Shown: positions 1 to 13,158 of the stretch, piece after piece
Numbering within the stretch: position 1 is the first letter of the stretch
How the letters are laid out: each line of letters starts with the position of its first letter
Origin: Temnothorax longispinosus
Lineage: Eukaryota > Arthropoda > Insecta > Hymenoptera > Formicidae
Length of the DNA: 64,000 nucleotides
Direction of reading: 5' to 3'
Assembly: GCF_030848805.1 (NCBI RefSeq)
Contig: NC_092365.1
Coordinates: forward strand, 4,340,001-4,404,000
Program-made: the position numbers and the translations under genes
Notes under the pieces: model-generated
What the model was told of the DNA's origin: nothing
What the model saw: only the letters and a program-made list of their open reading frames with translations
Databases searched by the model: none

Positions 1-477
1 ATTAACGGTTCTTTAATGTTTTGAAAAAACTTGTGGACAAACGGAGTTTATCTTTAACGAGGACAAAGGGTGATAGTGGCGAAAATTAGCCAATCTCGCG
101 CATAAAGGACGATAATACACAACGACGGCAAGAGTGCTGGTGGCGCGAGATAGGGCCAAAATTACTCCGGAGGACAAAATTTTCGTTCTTCCTTCGTTCT
201 CTCCCTCTCTTTTCTTTTCTTTCCTTTTTTTTTCTTTATCTCGAGAGGCGAGACGCGACGCGAAGTAGAAAGCTTGTACACGATGTAGCTACCTCTTAGC
301 TGAGGAGGGATCCTTCGAACGCAAGAGCCGCGCGGCAAAGCCGATATACGACGTTTCAATTTTCGCCCTCGTCCAGCTTTTTCAATCCTTACCATCTCGC
401 CGGCAAACTCCTACGGTTCTCGGGGTAAAAACTAATATTCTTGCCTTGGAAACTTTCTAAAGCTGCTCCGCGTTCAC
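1..477. other. Non-coding, pyrimidine tract
   Basis: No gene is recognised. The only structure is a C/T-rich tract at about 184-240 on the plus strand. Open frames here are under 80 codons and low in complexity. Confidence 0.6.
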
Positions 478-563
478 TGACGACGATGACGACGACAGCG
501 ACTGCTACGGCGACGGCGACGGCGACGGCAACGACGGCGATGATGACGAGGACGAGGACGACG
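478..563. repeat. GAC / GGCGAC-rich trinucleotide tract
   Basis: The tract is an imperfect trinucleotide repeat built on GAC, with a cleaner hexamer core of about four GGCGAC units near 506-535 and GAGGAC units near 548-560. It is short and interrupted, and the surrounding frames show no gene-like extension, so I treat it as simple-sequence DNA and not as coding for an acidic repeat. Confidence 0.8.
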
Positions 564-1704
564 CTTCCGCTAGTAAGTAACCGAGTATCAAGTGTACACA
601 GTGTGTGTGGTTGAACGCGATTGAAGAAATCGAACCTATTAAATTTGCTGTGTACTCCCTGTAACTTATTACGAAGCTTACCTGGTTAGCGAGTAAATAA
701 GCTGCGTGGTTAAACTTGAAAAAGCTCTTACCAAAATAATGGTTTTAAAATTAACACTGTTTCACCGAAATTGATCGTATATTTCCCCGGTACAAGGATT
801 AATTATATCGCTCATTGGATTATTTTTGTTACAATGATCTATTTTCGATAAATCACGGAATACAGAGGCAAGAGCTTGATCCCATTTACTTTATCATCAT
901 ATTAACTCAATCCATTTGGCGGTTGTATGTTTAGAAAGATATACATTCGCTACGTGCCGTATTTGTACAATAATAAACGTGCCGTGTGCAAACTTGATCG
1001 TTGATTACGAATATACGAGCGAATGTTAAAGGTAGTGATAGTGGTAATTCAAAACATGTTAAAATTTATTGTGTCGCAAATAAATGCGGGAAAAAAATAG
1101 GCTTCTCGAAGTAGGGTGGAATGTGGCCAGAAGATAAAAAATACAGAGAATGTTTCTTTATTTTTGCACATTAAGGTCTAGACGTTTATTTCGAGGCAAG
1201 TAGCACTGGTTTGCTGACCAGGCCGAGGACAGCTTCCGGTCGGGCAATTCGTTAGAGATCTTCGTCCCACGAATTTGTTCGTACGGCGCACAATGAGAAC
1301 TACGACAATAAGCGTACAGAATGGAATCGGGATGGGGATGACGAAGAAGGAACTCGGATTTCGAGGATGGGTTATGCGCGCGGAAGGAGTTCTCCGCCTG
1401 GAAGTTCAGCCTGGAAACGCTTTCCTCGGGCCCCGTGCCGCCGAACTCGCCGCGCGGTCAGTGGAATAGCCAAGGAAAAAGCTTTGTCGGTGGAGGATCT
1501 TAGTCGCGGACGAAGAGCGTCGTCGAAGTTCATCTCGCAATATAAACGCGATATAACTTCCGGCCGCCTTTCTGTTCGTACGGCCGGACCTGGAAATATC
1601 TCGCGGTAAATGAAACGGACAAATTCCCCGGAACGGTATATTTGCTCCCCTTTCCCCGAAACCGGATGTGGTTATGGTACCGATTCGCTATTACCAGCCC
1701 GCGG
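564..1704. other. Non-coding; AT-rich then CpG-rich
   Basis: AT-rich DNA to about 1190 is followed by CpG-rich DNA to about 1610. Short frames at 1275-1469 and 1610-2011 start at ATG or alternative codons but match no family, and the latter is low complexity (Arg/Glu-rich, then Ser/Leu-rich). Confidence 0.6.
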
Positions 1705-1713
1705 TATAAAAGG
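1705..1713 (+). promoter_or_regulatory. Possible TATA box before a GA tract
   Basis: A full TATAAAAGG match sits in GC-rich flanks and is followed directly by a purine tract (about 1714-1760) rich in GAGAG, the motif bound by GAGA factor in flies. No clear initiator was found about 30 bp downstream, and no recognisable gene follows, so this could be chance. Confidence 0.2.
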
Positions 1714-1765
1714 TGAAAGAGGGAGAGAGGACAAGAGAGAGAGGGAAAAGGGAGGGAACGGATCG

Positions 1766-2299
1766 TTTGCCATCGTGGCGGACAAAGCCGCCGCAGTTCG
1801 CTCTACGTATGACAGTTTCGAGAAACGATTCTTACTCCCGGGGTCGTGCATTCAATCACTATCCTCCTTTCTGCGCGGTGTCGTTCTAAGTTTTCCCCTT
1901 TCTCTACCTCTCCCATATTCCCTTGTGCGCGGTCTTTACCGGAATGTTTTTCCGCTCTCGTTCGTGATTCCCGCTCTTCATCCCGATTTGGAAGATAGTC
2001 GAGGACATTAAGGTTATTTGTTTAGTTGCAGGTGCATTCAACAATACACGCAAATGTTTTTTATATCCTATATTGCGACATTCTGCTTCACGTTGATAGC
2101 ATTCTTTCTTCATCATAAAAATTCAGGTCTCGCGAAATGCGAACTCGGCAATGCGACACGCAATCGCGCTAAAATTTCCAGTCTTCTTTTTGCAAATAAA
2201 TTTTTAAATTTTCATAAAAATAGTAATTATATTTCAAAAAGAAGGAAACAGGCATCTTCCGCAATTTTGGTGGAACTTAATAGTGAAGGTGGAATTTGA
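1766..2299. other. Non-coding, nothing recognised
   Basis: Ordinary mixed-composition DNA with overlapping frames on both strands (for example 1904-2116 minus and 2018-2299 plus). None has recognisable protein content. Confidence 0.6.
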
Positions 2300-2810
2300 T
2301 TTGAAGAGAATTTTTTTTATTCACATAAAATAGATCACGATTTTACTTGCTTGAATTGTGAAAAGATCTATTTTTTTGAAGTTACTGTTAATTTTTGATA
2401 CAAATTTCTATAATAAGTCAGTGCTCTCATTATATTTTTAAATTTATTCTGTTTGTTCTGATTGTCTTAAAATAATTTGGTAGTGAATAATTTAAATTAA
2501 ACGATTAAAATATAATTACAATTTCTTGATTACAGTATTTCACAGATTACGTTATTCTAAGATATCTTACATTAAGTAGAGAATATAAAGTCGATTTTCT
2601 GGATCTTTGCAAATAATGGATTCATTAATTTTATTTCCATAATTTCGTGAATTCTGATTTTACTTGTGATATCGTATGACATTTGCCTTTATCTTTTATG
2701 AACAGCCAAATAGTACTTATGCTCAACTATTTAATTAAATATGATATATAAGAAATGTAACAAAAAACGCTCAAATGATTAAGAGATAAAAATCGAAAGT
2801 TATTCGACAC
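2300..2810. other. AT-rich block
   Basis: This stretch is markedly AT-rich with frequent stops in all frames. I see no terminal repeats, hairpins or tandem structure in it. Confidence 0.7.
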
Positions 2811-5336
2811 CTTGATCAGAATCAAGAGGTTAGTCGGATTTATGTCGATGGATTGGCTGAATTAAACGGGCAACCAACCACCCCCTGTTTGTCATTTCGG
2901 TGCGTTTACAAGCGTAAACAAGCATCGCGATATCACGATAAACGAACGTATCGTCGATTATCGTATTGTCGGCTATTTGTAGACAGGCCAATAAATGCTT
3001 AATATTCGCGCACTCGTGATACTAAAATACAAACCGCGGCACCTGCCCCGCCGTTGTGTATCATGCTCCGATATATGCAGCGTTTAGTTCAACATTGTTT
3101 GTAAATGTTCGCCAAGCGCGCTTTTAGCGGCGTATACGCGTGACGGCCGATGTACAATTCAATTAACGCAATTCCCGCTCGCGAGTGGGGAAGACGTATC
3201 AGTATTTCGCACTGCGGAGAGAACGCATTTCATATCGACAGTGTCAATAAACTCGCTCGATAAAAAAAAGTATTTTAGACGATAAGTTAATTCTGGCGGG
3301 ATTGATGGTGACGTTTATCGTGCATGGCTTTCCTGCACGATTTTAAAACTTCTGGTGACTACAACTAGTCTTAAATTCCCAATTTTATCATTTTTAGATT
3401 ATCAAAATGCATCTAGATTCCTTTATTATTTTATAGTCGCCTATTAATTTATTATCAGTAGGAATTTTCTGCATCGAAAGTTTGCAAGTGTATTATTTGT
3501 AATCCAAAATAAATGTTTAAACCTCTTTGTCGTACGAAAATCCGGTCGTCCCGTGGAAACTCGTTTCTCTTCCAGAAATTCGAGCGCTCTGAAGCCCGTA
3601 TTAAAAAAAAAAAAAGAAGAACGCTTCGATCCTCAGACGCAAGACTGAAGATTGCGACCGTGCGGTGAAGCGCAAAAACGATTAAAATGCAACAGCGAAC
3701 GAGGCTCAGGGCGCCGATCGCTGGGGATCCCAGGACCCCAAACCGCGTTCCTTTCTCCTTGTTCTCCTTTCGCGGCGGACACAAGAGCGAGCGGAAAAAG
3801 TTCCACAAAGCGCAACAGCTCATCATGTTTTCCCTTTGCGACGGTGCAGAGTAAAAGAGCCGCTTTTCTATTAGCGGGAATCCACGCGCACGTGCGCGTG
3901 CCTGCAGCGCAAAAGGCTCAGGTATTTATTTAATAAAATGCGTCGAGAAAGATGGACGATGCCGGAGGGTAGAAAGGTTGGGCCGGAGGTAGAAAGAAGA
4001 GCGTACGATAGCGCGGACAAGTAGAGAAGGACGGTTGGTAGCTGGACAGCTGCCGCTACCACCGCAACGGAGCGCCAAAGAAATTCTCCGCGCTTTGTGA
4101 ATCTTGTGCCTCGGCCGTGCTCTTATCTGCTGGCTACTCAGCCTTGACGTATTTGCCTTTAAATCGTGGCCCCATCTTGTGGGCCATCTCTCTCTCTCTC
4201 TCTATCTCGCTTCTCGCTTGCCGATTTTTAGAAGATTTCTTTGGGATTGCCATGGTCAAAGGTTCCCATTCCCGAGATCTCTCTATCTCTCTCTCTTTTA
4301 CTCGAGAGATGTCGAAATTTGTTGAATTTCCGGAAATATTACGAACCCCATCACGACCGCGGGAAAAAATATCTCGCGAGTAAACGTATTAAAAAAACCT
4401 GACCTCGTTGCAGCGAGAATAATGTAGATTGCGGTGCGCGGCGCAGGTGAATTCTTTCGGCGTTGGGGTGCACGAAGCGTTCCGGTTATTATTAATTTAA
4501 TACATCGTAATATCCCGCTTCTAACGGGTTACTTATGGTTGCGGGCATCTATTTGGCACATTAATATAACAAATAATTACGCTGGTTAAATAACATTTAT
4601 AAATATGCGCCGTTTAATCAGTTTGTCTATTATATATATACGGGAATCCATTGTTCGCGATGCGATGTAATTAACACATTCGCGCGGGCGGACATGTAAT
4701 TTCGCATTCGTTGTACGCAATAAAATGTAATCCAATTTAATGAAAACGAAGTCGCGAGCAATACGTAATAATTTTGTCATTCGCGTCGCCGGTGTGTCCC
4801 AGTATAATTCAGCAGATCAGCGTGTCATCACAAATTCGGGCGCGAATTTTGTTATCACCGGACAATGCTATGCTATTTAAAATTTATTAAGCCGCCCCCG
4901 GTATCCGCTACCTCGGATGCAGTTGTGTCGTATTCGTCATATAATTTTCAATGAGAAAATGCAAACACGATGGAGGAACACCGGCCAGAAAATCGCGCGG
5001 ATTTGTCAAAGAATTTCATTATCTCAACGACTGACGCTCGCGCGTGCGTTTCCATATTGATTTTTCGCTTCTGCAAAATGCCAATAATAAAATCGTCGTT
5101 AACAAGCACTTGGTAAGATTACCAAATCGGCGACGCGTGATAATAACGAACTTCCATCTAATACAGAGACTTCTCGTTTAATTCGGTTTATCCAGTCGTC
5201 GCTACGACCAAGTGGCGAACCGCTTCCGCAGGAATTTCTAGTGGCAACTTGCCAACCGTACACAATGCTAAGGATTGCAAATAGGCTCTCTAACACATAC
5301 GTCGTGTGTCCGCCCGCAATATAACATACTCTTTAG
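2811..5336. other. Non-coding with minor simple repeats
   Basis: No gene is recognised. Minor items are a poly-A run near 3602-3614, a perfect 18-bp palindrome at 3883-3900 and a short (TC)8 at 4187-4203. Frames of 60-123 codons overlap on both strands between 3455 and 4383, with no family resemblance. Confidence 0.6.
3883..3900. other. Perfect 18-bp GC palindrome
   Basis: CACGCGCAC is followed immediately by its reverse complement GTGCGCGTG. It is almost entirely alternating purine-pyrimidine, so it could adopt a cruciform or Z-form. The centre GCACGTGC contains a CACGTG E-box core. Confidence 0.7.
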
Positions 5337-5358
5337 ATCTCTCTCTCTCTCCCTCCCT

Positions 5359-5394
<36 letters not shown>
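5337..5394 (+). repeat. (TC)n / (CCCT)n microsatellite
   Basis: This 58-bp pure pyrimidine tract starts as TC dinucleotides, changes to a CCCT tetramer core (about 5350-5366), then returns to TC units. It is a compound microsatellite. Confidence 0.95.
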
Positions 5395-5397
<3 letters not shown>

Positions 5398-6470
5398 GAA
5401 TGCTGCTATAACTTCAAAACTTTCATGCTTAACATGTAAATAAAAAGTAAAGAAATATTCGCGATTTGCGGAATAAGTATAGAATTTTTATTTACATTAG
5501 AAATTTGAAACTTATATATGTGTTATGTGATAGTTTATACCTACATATATATATATATAAAAAATATAAAAATTTAAAAAAAAGCAAGATAAAAATATAT
5601 TCAGTTCTCTCAGTGATTTATATTTTAATAATTTTTTTTCTGATATATTTCGATCCATAGACAAAGAGATATGTTTTTGTTCTTTTTCATCCGCTCGGTT
5701 TAATACGACATATAATATTCCGAGCATTGCCGTCTTATTTTATTATTCAGCTCGGTTGACTGAGCCTTATCTTCGTGATGAGAATTCCACGGACGATATT
5801 TCTACGCGCTCGAGTCGCGAGAGTTGAATTAATTCGCGACTGTTGGTGCTCGACAGTGATTCTGCAAGGCTGAATAATTCGCGGAGTCAACGGGACGAGA
5901 CAAAGACGCGGAAGAGCGCCCTTTGGCGGTGTCTAGTGCGCCATTAACCTTCCGAAGAGTTAACAAATTTGTACACGCCACCTAATTACCGGTTCACGCT
6001 CGACGAGGAAATAAGATCGCGCCATTCCAGCAATTGGAAGGGCGATGCGGTAGGATACGAGAGCGAAACTGTCGAACCCGAATCAGATACGCCACATAAA
6101 ACTCTTTATTTCGCGCACTGACTGTTAGAAAAATTAATTGTACGGGATGCCTCGGGCATCACATATTTTTGCTTCAGTTGTAAACACTAAAGATGAAATC
6201 AAACAAAATGCTGTTTACTCTAATATCGACGTAAAGATTAGGTTTTAAATTATGAAAGAATCAATTCGAATAACAAAATTTTACTTTTTATTTAATTTTA
6301 CGCAAAGTTACCAGGTTTTACAATGTAAAGTTTATTTCTTGAGGTAAATTTACTAAAGAATATATAGATTACAAAGAAAAAACATCTGAATGCAGAAAAG
6401 CCACATCAAATTCGTTCGAAATCCGGAAAAGTTCCCTATTCGATTAGATGAGCGAAAGGGCGGTGTAGCT
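5395..6470. other. Non-coding; AT-rich then mixed
   Basis: AT-rich DNA to about 5740 is followed by mixed DNA. A hairpin lies at 5813-5841 (8-bp perfect arms AGTCGCGA and TCGCGACT around a 13-nt spacer that contains the palindrome GAATTAATTC). No coding frame is supported. Confidence 0.6.
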
Positions 6471-6965
6471 AAACACCAGACGGCAGACCGTAGCTCCATG
6501 CATCGGGTTGCACTTTATTTAGGCAGGAAGTTCGGCGAGCGCACCTAGCGTAAGCGTAAGCTCGCACTTCGTGACGAGAGGTGGAGAAAAAGGAAGAAAG
6601 AAAAAAGGTTGAAAGAGATGAAGACAGAGAGCGCATGACCTATACACTGCACCTGCGGTGCCGAGGCTGAAGTATCAGCATACTGCCGCAAACTTTATTT
6701 TTTCTCTTTATCTTTATTCTTTCTCCCTCTTTCCCCTCTCTTCCTCTGGCTCAGGCTCGCCGTTCTTCACGGTATGCAGAGGCGCCATCAGCAGCATCGG
6801 TAGGTACCATCAGCCAGCCAGCTAGCCAGCCGATAGCAACAGCAACAGCAACAGCGACAGCAACGGCACCGGCATCGCTTGTCGCACACCGACTACAGCG
6901 CATCTTTTAGATCGTGCTTCTTCCTTTCTAACCGGATACGAGCGACGACGAGAGGGAGAGGGAAG
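6471..6965. other. CpG-rich block with CAG/CAA repeats
   Basis: Contains CAGC-type repeats near 6810-6832 and CAACAG units at 6834-6868. No reading frame of note uses the CAA/CAG codons as a polyglutamine tract with recognisable flanks, so I leave it as simple repeat in non-coding DNA. Confidence 0.6.
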
Positions 6966-7025
6966 CGAAAAGAAGAAGAAGAAGACGAAGAAGGAAAAGA
7001 AGAGGAAAAAGAAGAAGAAGGACGA
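6966..7025 (+). repeat. (GAA)n purine tract
   Basis: About 60 bp of near-pure purine made of AAG/GAA units with scattered GAC and GGA interruptions. Translation of either strand gives Glu/Lys/Arg or Ser/Leu/Phe low complexity only. Confidence 0.9.
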
Positions 7026-7667
7026 GAAATGGCGGACAAGGGGAGAGAAAAAGCGAGCGAGAGCCCGCGGGAATAGGGAATGCGAAATGTACCGACGTAT
7101 ACTCGTCCTCGTTCTCCGGAGATTCTAAAAGTTTCACTGCGAGATGCCGGTCCGGTATCCATCTTGCGCCATACACCCGTCGCTCGCTACCCTCCCTTAC
7201 GAATACGTCCTCGAGTACGTCCCCGTCTCTCGATATTAAAGGTGACGTGTATCGCGGTGGTGGTCCCGACGGGATTTATGACTTTGGAAATTCCGCTTGG
7301 ATGTTAATTAAACGAAGAAATCCAAGATTACACATTTTGGAATTTCACTATCACGAAAATAGAAATGGTGCGCGCGTATTGAGTGTTATATACTTCCAGA
7401 CTCGGCTATAGCATTCGTAATCAAATTATACAAAATTTATTTAAAGATTATATTTAATTAATATTATTAATCAGAAGTACTATAATAGATTTTTCAGTTA
7501 AATCCATTCTCTAACCTTAATTTAGCTTTAGTTGGCGTTAATAATCAATTGTTTGAAGGAACACTTTGGTATAGGTGACGAATTGGAAATTTAAATCAGC
7601 AAGAAAATTTCACTCTCTAGTCTCTTATAATAAATTATAGATATATGCTCATAAAAACTTTAATATG

Positions 7668-7691
7668 ACAAATGTCACACGTGGCATTTGT
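7668..7691. promoter_or_regulatory. Near-perfect 24-bp palindrome with CACGTG
   Basis: ACAAATGTCAC and GTGGCATTTGT are complementary at 10 of 11 positions around a 2-nt centre. The middle contains CACGTG (7678-7683), the canonical E-box bound by bHLH factors such as Clock/Cycle or Myc/Max families. Function is inferred from the motif alone. Confidence 0.3.
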
Positions 7692-10600
7692 GAGGTAACG
7701 CGTGTAATCCAAGAAACGTTCAACTGACATTACGAACGGGGACGGAACGACCTTTTCTCTCAATCATCTGCCGACGTATTCCTCCCGAGTATTACGCCCA
7801 TCCTTTCTTTCATCCACTTCTCTCGTTCATTACTATTTTGTTTTTTCACGGTTTTCTCTCGGGCACATTTCTCGCTTAACTTTCTCCAGAAAGAATGAAG
7901 TCCTAAATGCCATTTATCTTGAGTTTATGGCCGTCTCGGTAATTGCGGTATCAACACCGTTACTTGGTGCCCATTTGAACGCGTGGCACCACGCGACGTT
8001 CGGGCTTAACTCGACCCTCGACAAATGTATTCTTCAACAAAATATTTTCTTATAGGAATAAATACGTATATGGCTCTAACAGACTTGCCTTTCATTAAGT
8101 CTGTATAGCCTTCGTGCAACATCACAAAAAGAGAACCCGCAAGCTGAAGTCCACTAAAAGTAAGAAATGAGAAAAATAAAACTGAATGATAAGGTAATAG
8201 AGAAAACATTGATGTTTAATTTCTTCGAAAACAAACTTCTTCAAAGGTGAATTTTTACGGTTCTAATGTATTTTTTAGTAAAACGTATTTTTAATGAAAT
8301 ATATCAGAATACTTATATGATCCGGAATGACATCTACTTTACGCAAGTGTCAATTCCACTTCGTGAGCACAAACATAATGAGCAGCATCGGCGTTTAAGC
8401 GCGTCCCAGCCGCGCGGCGGCGGCGGCAACAAAGTTTCGCATTGTCAGTATTTCAGGGCTGCGAGAGAGCTCGGGTCCCGTGACAGCTCGTCTGCAGCAT
8501 ACTATATCGTTACACGGTGCCGCGAACCGAACCAAAACGTTCATAAGTTCACGCGCCGTCGCATCACGCGTCGCTCCGGGCGCACGAAAACCGAACGTCA
8601 AATAAACACCAATTACCATTTGCGCTTGCAAAACTATTTCGCGTACAAAACGACGTGTGCACGATTCAATTTCGCGATCCTGAGTATTTATCTCTGACCA
8701 TCGTCCACGCTCGGTAAAAAAAAAATGCCGCGCCTGCAATAACGCGCGGCGCGGGAAGAATGGCGGTACATACGTTGCTGCGAATGGTTTTTTAATGCGC
8801 GATAAAATAAAGCGCGTGAAATATCGGCGGATATTAAACGCCCCGGATATTTAAGTATCTTGTCACGTCAATGTTTGAAACGCCGTTGTTATGAATTTAT
8901 TCGCACACTAGATATTAATAATATATACGTGAATGCGCGTTCAATGCCGAAAGATTTAAGCTTCGTAGAATTAAAATATACAGCGATGAAGTAATGAGAA
9001 CGAAAAAAGACAAATAACGGAATTAAAAAAAAAAATTAGTTGCAGGATCTTAAATGCAGAAGCATGTAAAAAACCGCGCTTGTTAATGTGTTAAGTCAGG
9101 AATAGTATCGGTTGATATACATCTAATTATAGTCGCGCTCTAACTAATCGCGCCAACTAACCGAGCGCTGCAAGCCGAATCAAAGGGCGGCCGGAATAGA
9201 GCAACGGAGATTAACAGCGGTGACAGTTTCTCGCGAAGATGCCCGGGCGCCGATACAATAACCGGTATGTAGATCGATGTAAACCGAGCGCACACAAAGA
9301 CCGCGCTCCGTCCAGGGTTATCTTTCGGATGCAAACTCAACCCTGCCGGCCGCATTCCCATGGAAATCGCGCGTTATGCGGCCCGTGTACACGTGTACAG
9401 TGAGCCGCATAGTGAGCGATGTGTGCACACACAAGAAGGGCACTCCACGAACAAGGTACCTTTACCCGAGGTAATGCTACTGGATGATAATGCGTACCCG
9501 CGGGAGCCTTTCGTATCGTCTCTCGCCCTTTCGTATCACTGCCGCATGTGTCCCTTTACCGCATTATAAATACATTCGGTTTTTGTGGCTCGTAAGAGTC
9601 AAACCCGTCATTGTTCGCGTTTCACAATTGATTGAACATAAAGCTGCGCGAACTGCGGATTTAAAAGAGACTGACCTAATCTGGCTGGACCTTAAACGCA
9701 TTTTTAATTAATTTGTTGCGTAATTTAGAATCCTGTTTATATAATCAGAAAAAATTGCATGATATTTCGATGATACGATAATACTATTCCAAGCCGCAAT
9801 TGTGTTCCGTATGTATATTAGTTGAAGCGCATGAAAGGCCGTGAGTAAAGGATATACATATAATGAGGCGGCGATCCGTCTAGACCGAAATTGGATTTAA
9901 GCTTGAAACATTGTAATATAAAGGCGTCTAGAGTATTATCTGAAATATTAATTCATCATTGTAATCTAGTGTTGATGCTGCGATCCTTACTCTTCTCAAT
10001 TTCGCGCATCTACATTCATTAAAAAAAGAATAAACGATTTACTTCATACATAAGTTTCTATATCCAATAACACAATACAATAATATAAGGTAAAATGATA
10101 TTTTTCTGATGTTTCGGAACGTTTAATTGTTATAAAATATATTATTTAACGTGGGATATTAAGTTTAACGGAAAGAATTAATGTCGCGATCCGAAAGTAC
10201 ATAAATCAACAAATCCGTGGTATTAGCAAACCGAAAACTCGCATGAGTCATCCGTGCGATAGGCAATCGAAAGTCGAGCGATTCGACAAATCACGGAACG
10301 TCGAGGACGAGTGTTAACATCCAATTCCCAGGACGTTCCCGTCCCATCCACCTTCTCGTACGCGTCGTATTCGGGAATCGTGGCATACGGCGAACACGCA
10401 TTTGAGAAGTACGACTCGAGAGATGGGACCCGATGCGAATATCTATTCCGGGGGAATATAAACGATCGTGTCTCGATGGGGACGAGGAATAAATCTAACC
10501 GGAGCCTGTTCTTCCCGGCAATGATCCCGTGCATCTTGCATCCGCAAGCCCTTCCTCGCCGGCTGCCACTATCGGGGTGCGCGATGTCGCGATTCTATCC

Positions 10601-12263
10601 CATTTATTTTACTTCCACTTTCTACAGTATATTTTCGTCAACAACGGAGGAGCCGCTTTATCGATCGGGGACCCGAACTTATACACTTACGAAACCGGGA
10701 TACATCCAGGGGCTTTTACGAAACAGAATCTTCTGCCGCGCGCGCGGCGCGGCGGCAGAGAAATCTCGGAATATCTTGAGCGATTTCGCCTTAACTCCAC
10801 GAAGTACCTAAGAATTTTTCGCCGGGGCTTGTGGATATTTCGCTCGTGCTATTGGCATACCCCGAGATGGAATCTATTTACAACTTCGCTAATGGCCACT
10901 CTGTCTTGCCTCTCGTAACTTTGCAGTATCATTCCCGCAATGCATATACCTATTCACGACGAAATGAAAGCTTATCCTATAATATATAATAAGTCGCAAA
11001 TAAAATTGAAGTATATGTATAATTACGCATAAGAGCGAGATCATTTTAATAAAATACGTATAGATATTTTCTTTTAAACAAGTTTCATTTTTATGCAAAG
11101 CTATAACTTTAATCTAATTAAAATAGTAGTTGAGTTGCTTAATTCGCGATATGCGAGATCATCTTCTAAAATCATAAAGATTCGAGATGAAAGTATAATT
11201 AATTACGAATTAATTTCACGACGCGCACTTTGCATCGTTTGGGCTGAGAAAAACGACGCCGGTAAGCACCGAGGGGCTCGTACCAAGCGAGAGTTCATGG
11301 TCGACGGATGTCGGGGGTTAACCGATTTCCAATTTTCCAATATTCACGACGTCGCCCGGTGTGTTTCCTGATTGAGATTTTCCTGTCTCGCGAGACCCTT
11401 TATTTCCAGGACGTGGCGCCCACCGCTCGTTCGAGAGGTAGGTATATAGGCGGTGAAGAACGAGAGATAGAGAATTCCGCGACGGGGGAGGAGGGAGGCA
11501 AACGGGGGGGCGAATAGAGAATGTTTCTTTGTACGATCCGCGATTGTTGCGAATGTAAGAAAGTCCCGGAGTTGATCAAACGCGGGAGAGCACGGGAAGT
11601 AACGCGACTGTGCATCGGGATGGAAGACGAGTGTGCGCCATCTCCGAGAGTGATGCCGTCGGGTTTCCGTAGTAAGAGCCGACACCTGGTGCGCCCTGTT
11701 CTCTGTGGCAGCCGAAATTCTAGGAAGATACCGCCGCTAGGTGAAGCACAAAGTTTGTTCCGTTGTATCCACGTTCAGCTCAATTCTTCCACTATGATCT
11801 CTTCATTCGAAAGCACAAAGGCATCGCTTCGCCGAGATAAACAGTTCTATCAGATTATTTTAGTAGTTTCCCGTTTAGAAAACACTTTTAATTGGTATAC
11901 ATTCATTTGTAGTATATTACGCCCTCAATCCGTATTTACGCAAAAATTTTTATACATTATGTACATATCACAAAAGATAACAAAATGTTTAAAAACATTT
12001 TATAGGCGGATAAAAAAATAGATTGATGTAAAATTGGATTTCCACAGGGCGAATATTACAGCCCGACGTTTATATGTATACGAAGCTAACTGTTCCTCAT
12101 GTTAACTACGTTCGAGTGCGGTTTTCTAATGTTCATCCCAGATTTACATTGATGGCGCTGCTCCCATTAGACAAACGAAATCTAGAATTATGCGGTCGCA
12201 TTCAGCGCTAAATGCGCGATAAAGATAGGGCTTTCCTCGGACAGAGCGTCCGTAGCCTGCCTC

Positions 12264-12289
12264 GGGACGCGCGTGGGGGATGGGGCGGG
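12264..12289 (+). other. G-quadruplex motif
   Basis: Four G tracts (12264-12266, 12275-12279, 12282-12285, 12287-12289) with loops of 8, 2 and 1 nt fit a quadruplex-forming pattern on the plus strand. Confidence 0.5.
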
Positions 12290-12487
12290 AGAGTTCAGGC
12301 GTGATTTAGGATCAAGATTTCAAAGGGTGCAAGATAAATAATCGTATTGTCATCCCTCCGCGAGCGAAAACTCACCGCGCTTCCTCGTTTTGCACTCCGC
12401 CGCTGAGTAAGCGCGCAGCATAGAAGGAAGATACATGCATACATGCAGTCATGCCACGGGAGATGAAAGGTCTGGTTTATTCAGAAG

Positions 12488-12538
12488 TATGCATATATAT
12501 ATATTTATACGTGTATATATGTATAATTTATATACATA
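12488..12538. repeat. TA-rich simple repeat
   Basis: An interrupted (TA)n tract with two GTATATA-type breaks. It is simple-sequence DNA with no associated element seen. Confidence 0.85.
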
Positions 12539-13045
12539 CTCACATTGTAATATACAACGCGTAACTTCTCCACGGAGTTGAGAAATATTGCATATTCATA
12601 CGGCCGTGTGTGAAGCCCCACGACATATGGACGGATACTAAAATGGCGATTGCATAACGTAGGTTATCAAACGACCCGTCGTGCCGATACCGCCGAAGGA
12701 AATGGCACTCGAGTGGCGACAAATTCTTCCTGTCCTTCCTCCCGCGTGCGGAGCTCGCGACAACTCCATTTTCTTTACGATCGAATGTTCCCCCTCCCCC
12801 CGATTTATTAGTCGAATTACGACTGGGTCACGACAGCGAGTAACATATGCTTTATTACGTTGAAATGTTTTATCAAAATTTGTGATGTGCAACCGTGATA
12901 TGATATTTTGGAAATTACTTTATTTACTTAAATTAATGCAAGACTGTGTGCATTGTATTGTTTTAATTTTCTTTTTCTATCGAGTGATCACAGTTCAAAT
13001 TATATAACAATCACAAACTTTATATGTATCTTTTACAGACAAATA

Positions 13046-13158
13046 GGGTGAACTTGGGTTGACCATAGAGGAAAGATGGCCAACCCCATGTTCATTCGGT
13101 GTTTCATAGCGAGCTAGATTAAGAGAACACGGATTGGCCATCTTACCCGAGTTTACCC
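13046..13158. mobile_element. Short palindromic TA-flanked MITE candidate
   Basis: The element is bounded by TA on both sides (13044-13045 and 13159-13160). The left end reads GGGTGAACTTGGGT and the right end, reversed, reads GGGTAAACTCGGGT. Inside both ends is a shared AAGATGGCCAA block, placed about 15 nt farther in on the left because of an insertion. The body is about 113 bp and has no coding capacity. TA target duplication is typical of Tc1/mariner-type elements, so a mariner-derived MITE is the likeliest class. The family name is unknown to me. Confidence 0.6.

Larger units (their letters stand above)
7026..13045. other. Long non-coding stretch
   Basis: Six kilobases without a supportable gene. 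The best ATG-started frame is 8266-8697 plus (143 codons), which resembles no family and is overlapped by an opposite-strand frame at 8395-8739. Frames at 10223-10534 minus and 10311-10811 plus overlap each other and lack proper starts. Other contents: an E-box palindrome (7668-7691), a G-quadruplex motif (12264-12289) and a TA-rich repeat (12488-12538). AT-rich parts lie near 7420-7680, 9000-9080 and 11860-12040. Confidence 0.6.

Noticed and set aside
8266..8697. 143-codon ATG-started frame
   Set aside because: True ATG, but AT-rich first third, Arg-rich remainder, an overlapping 114-codon frame on the other strand and no homology I recognise.
10311..10811. 166-codon plus-strand open frame
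   Set aside because: GTG start, opposite-strand frame of 103 codons in the same place, no recognisable content.
11034..11056. bantam-like microRNA seed (GAGATCATTTT)
   Set aside because: Only the first part matches and there is no hairpin partner.
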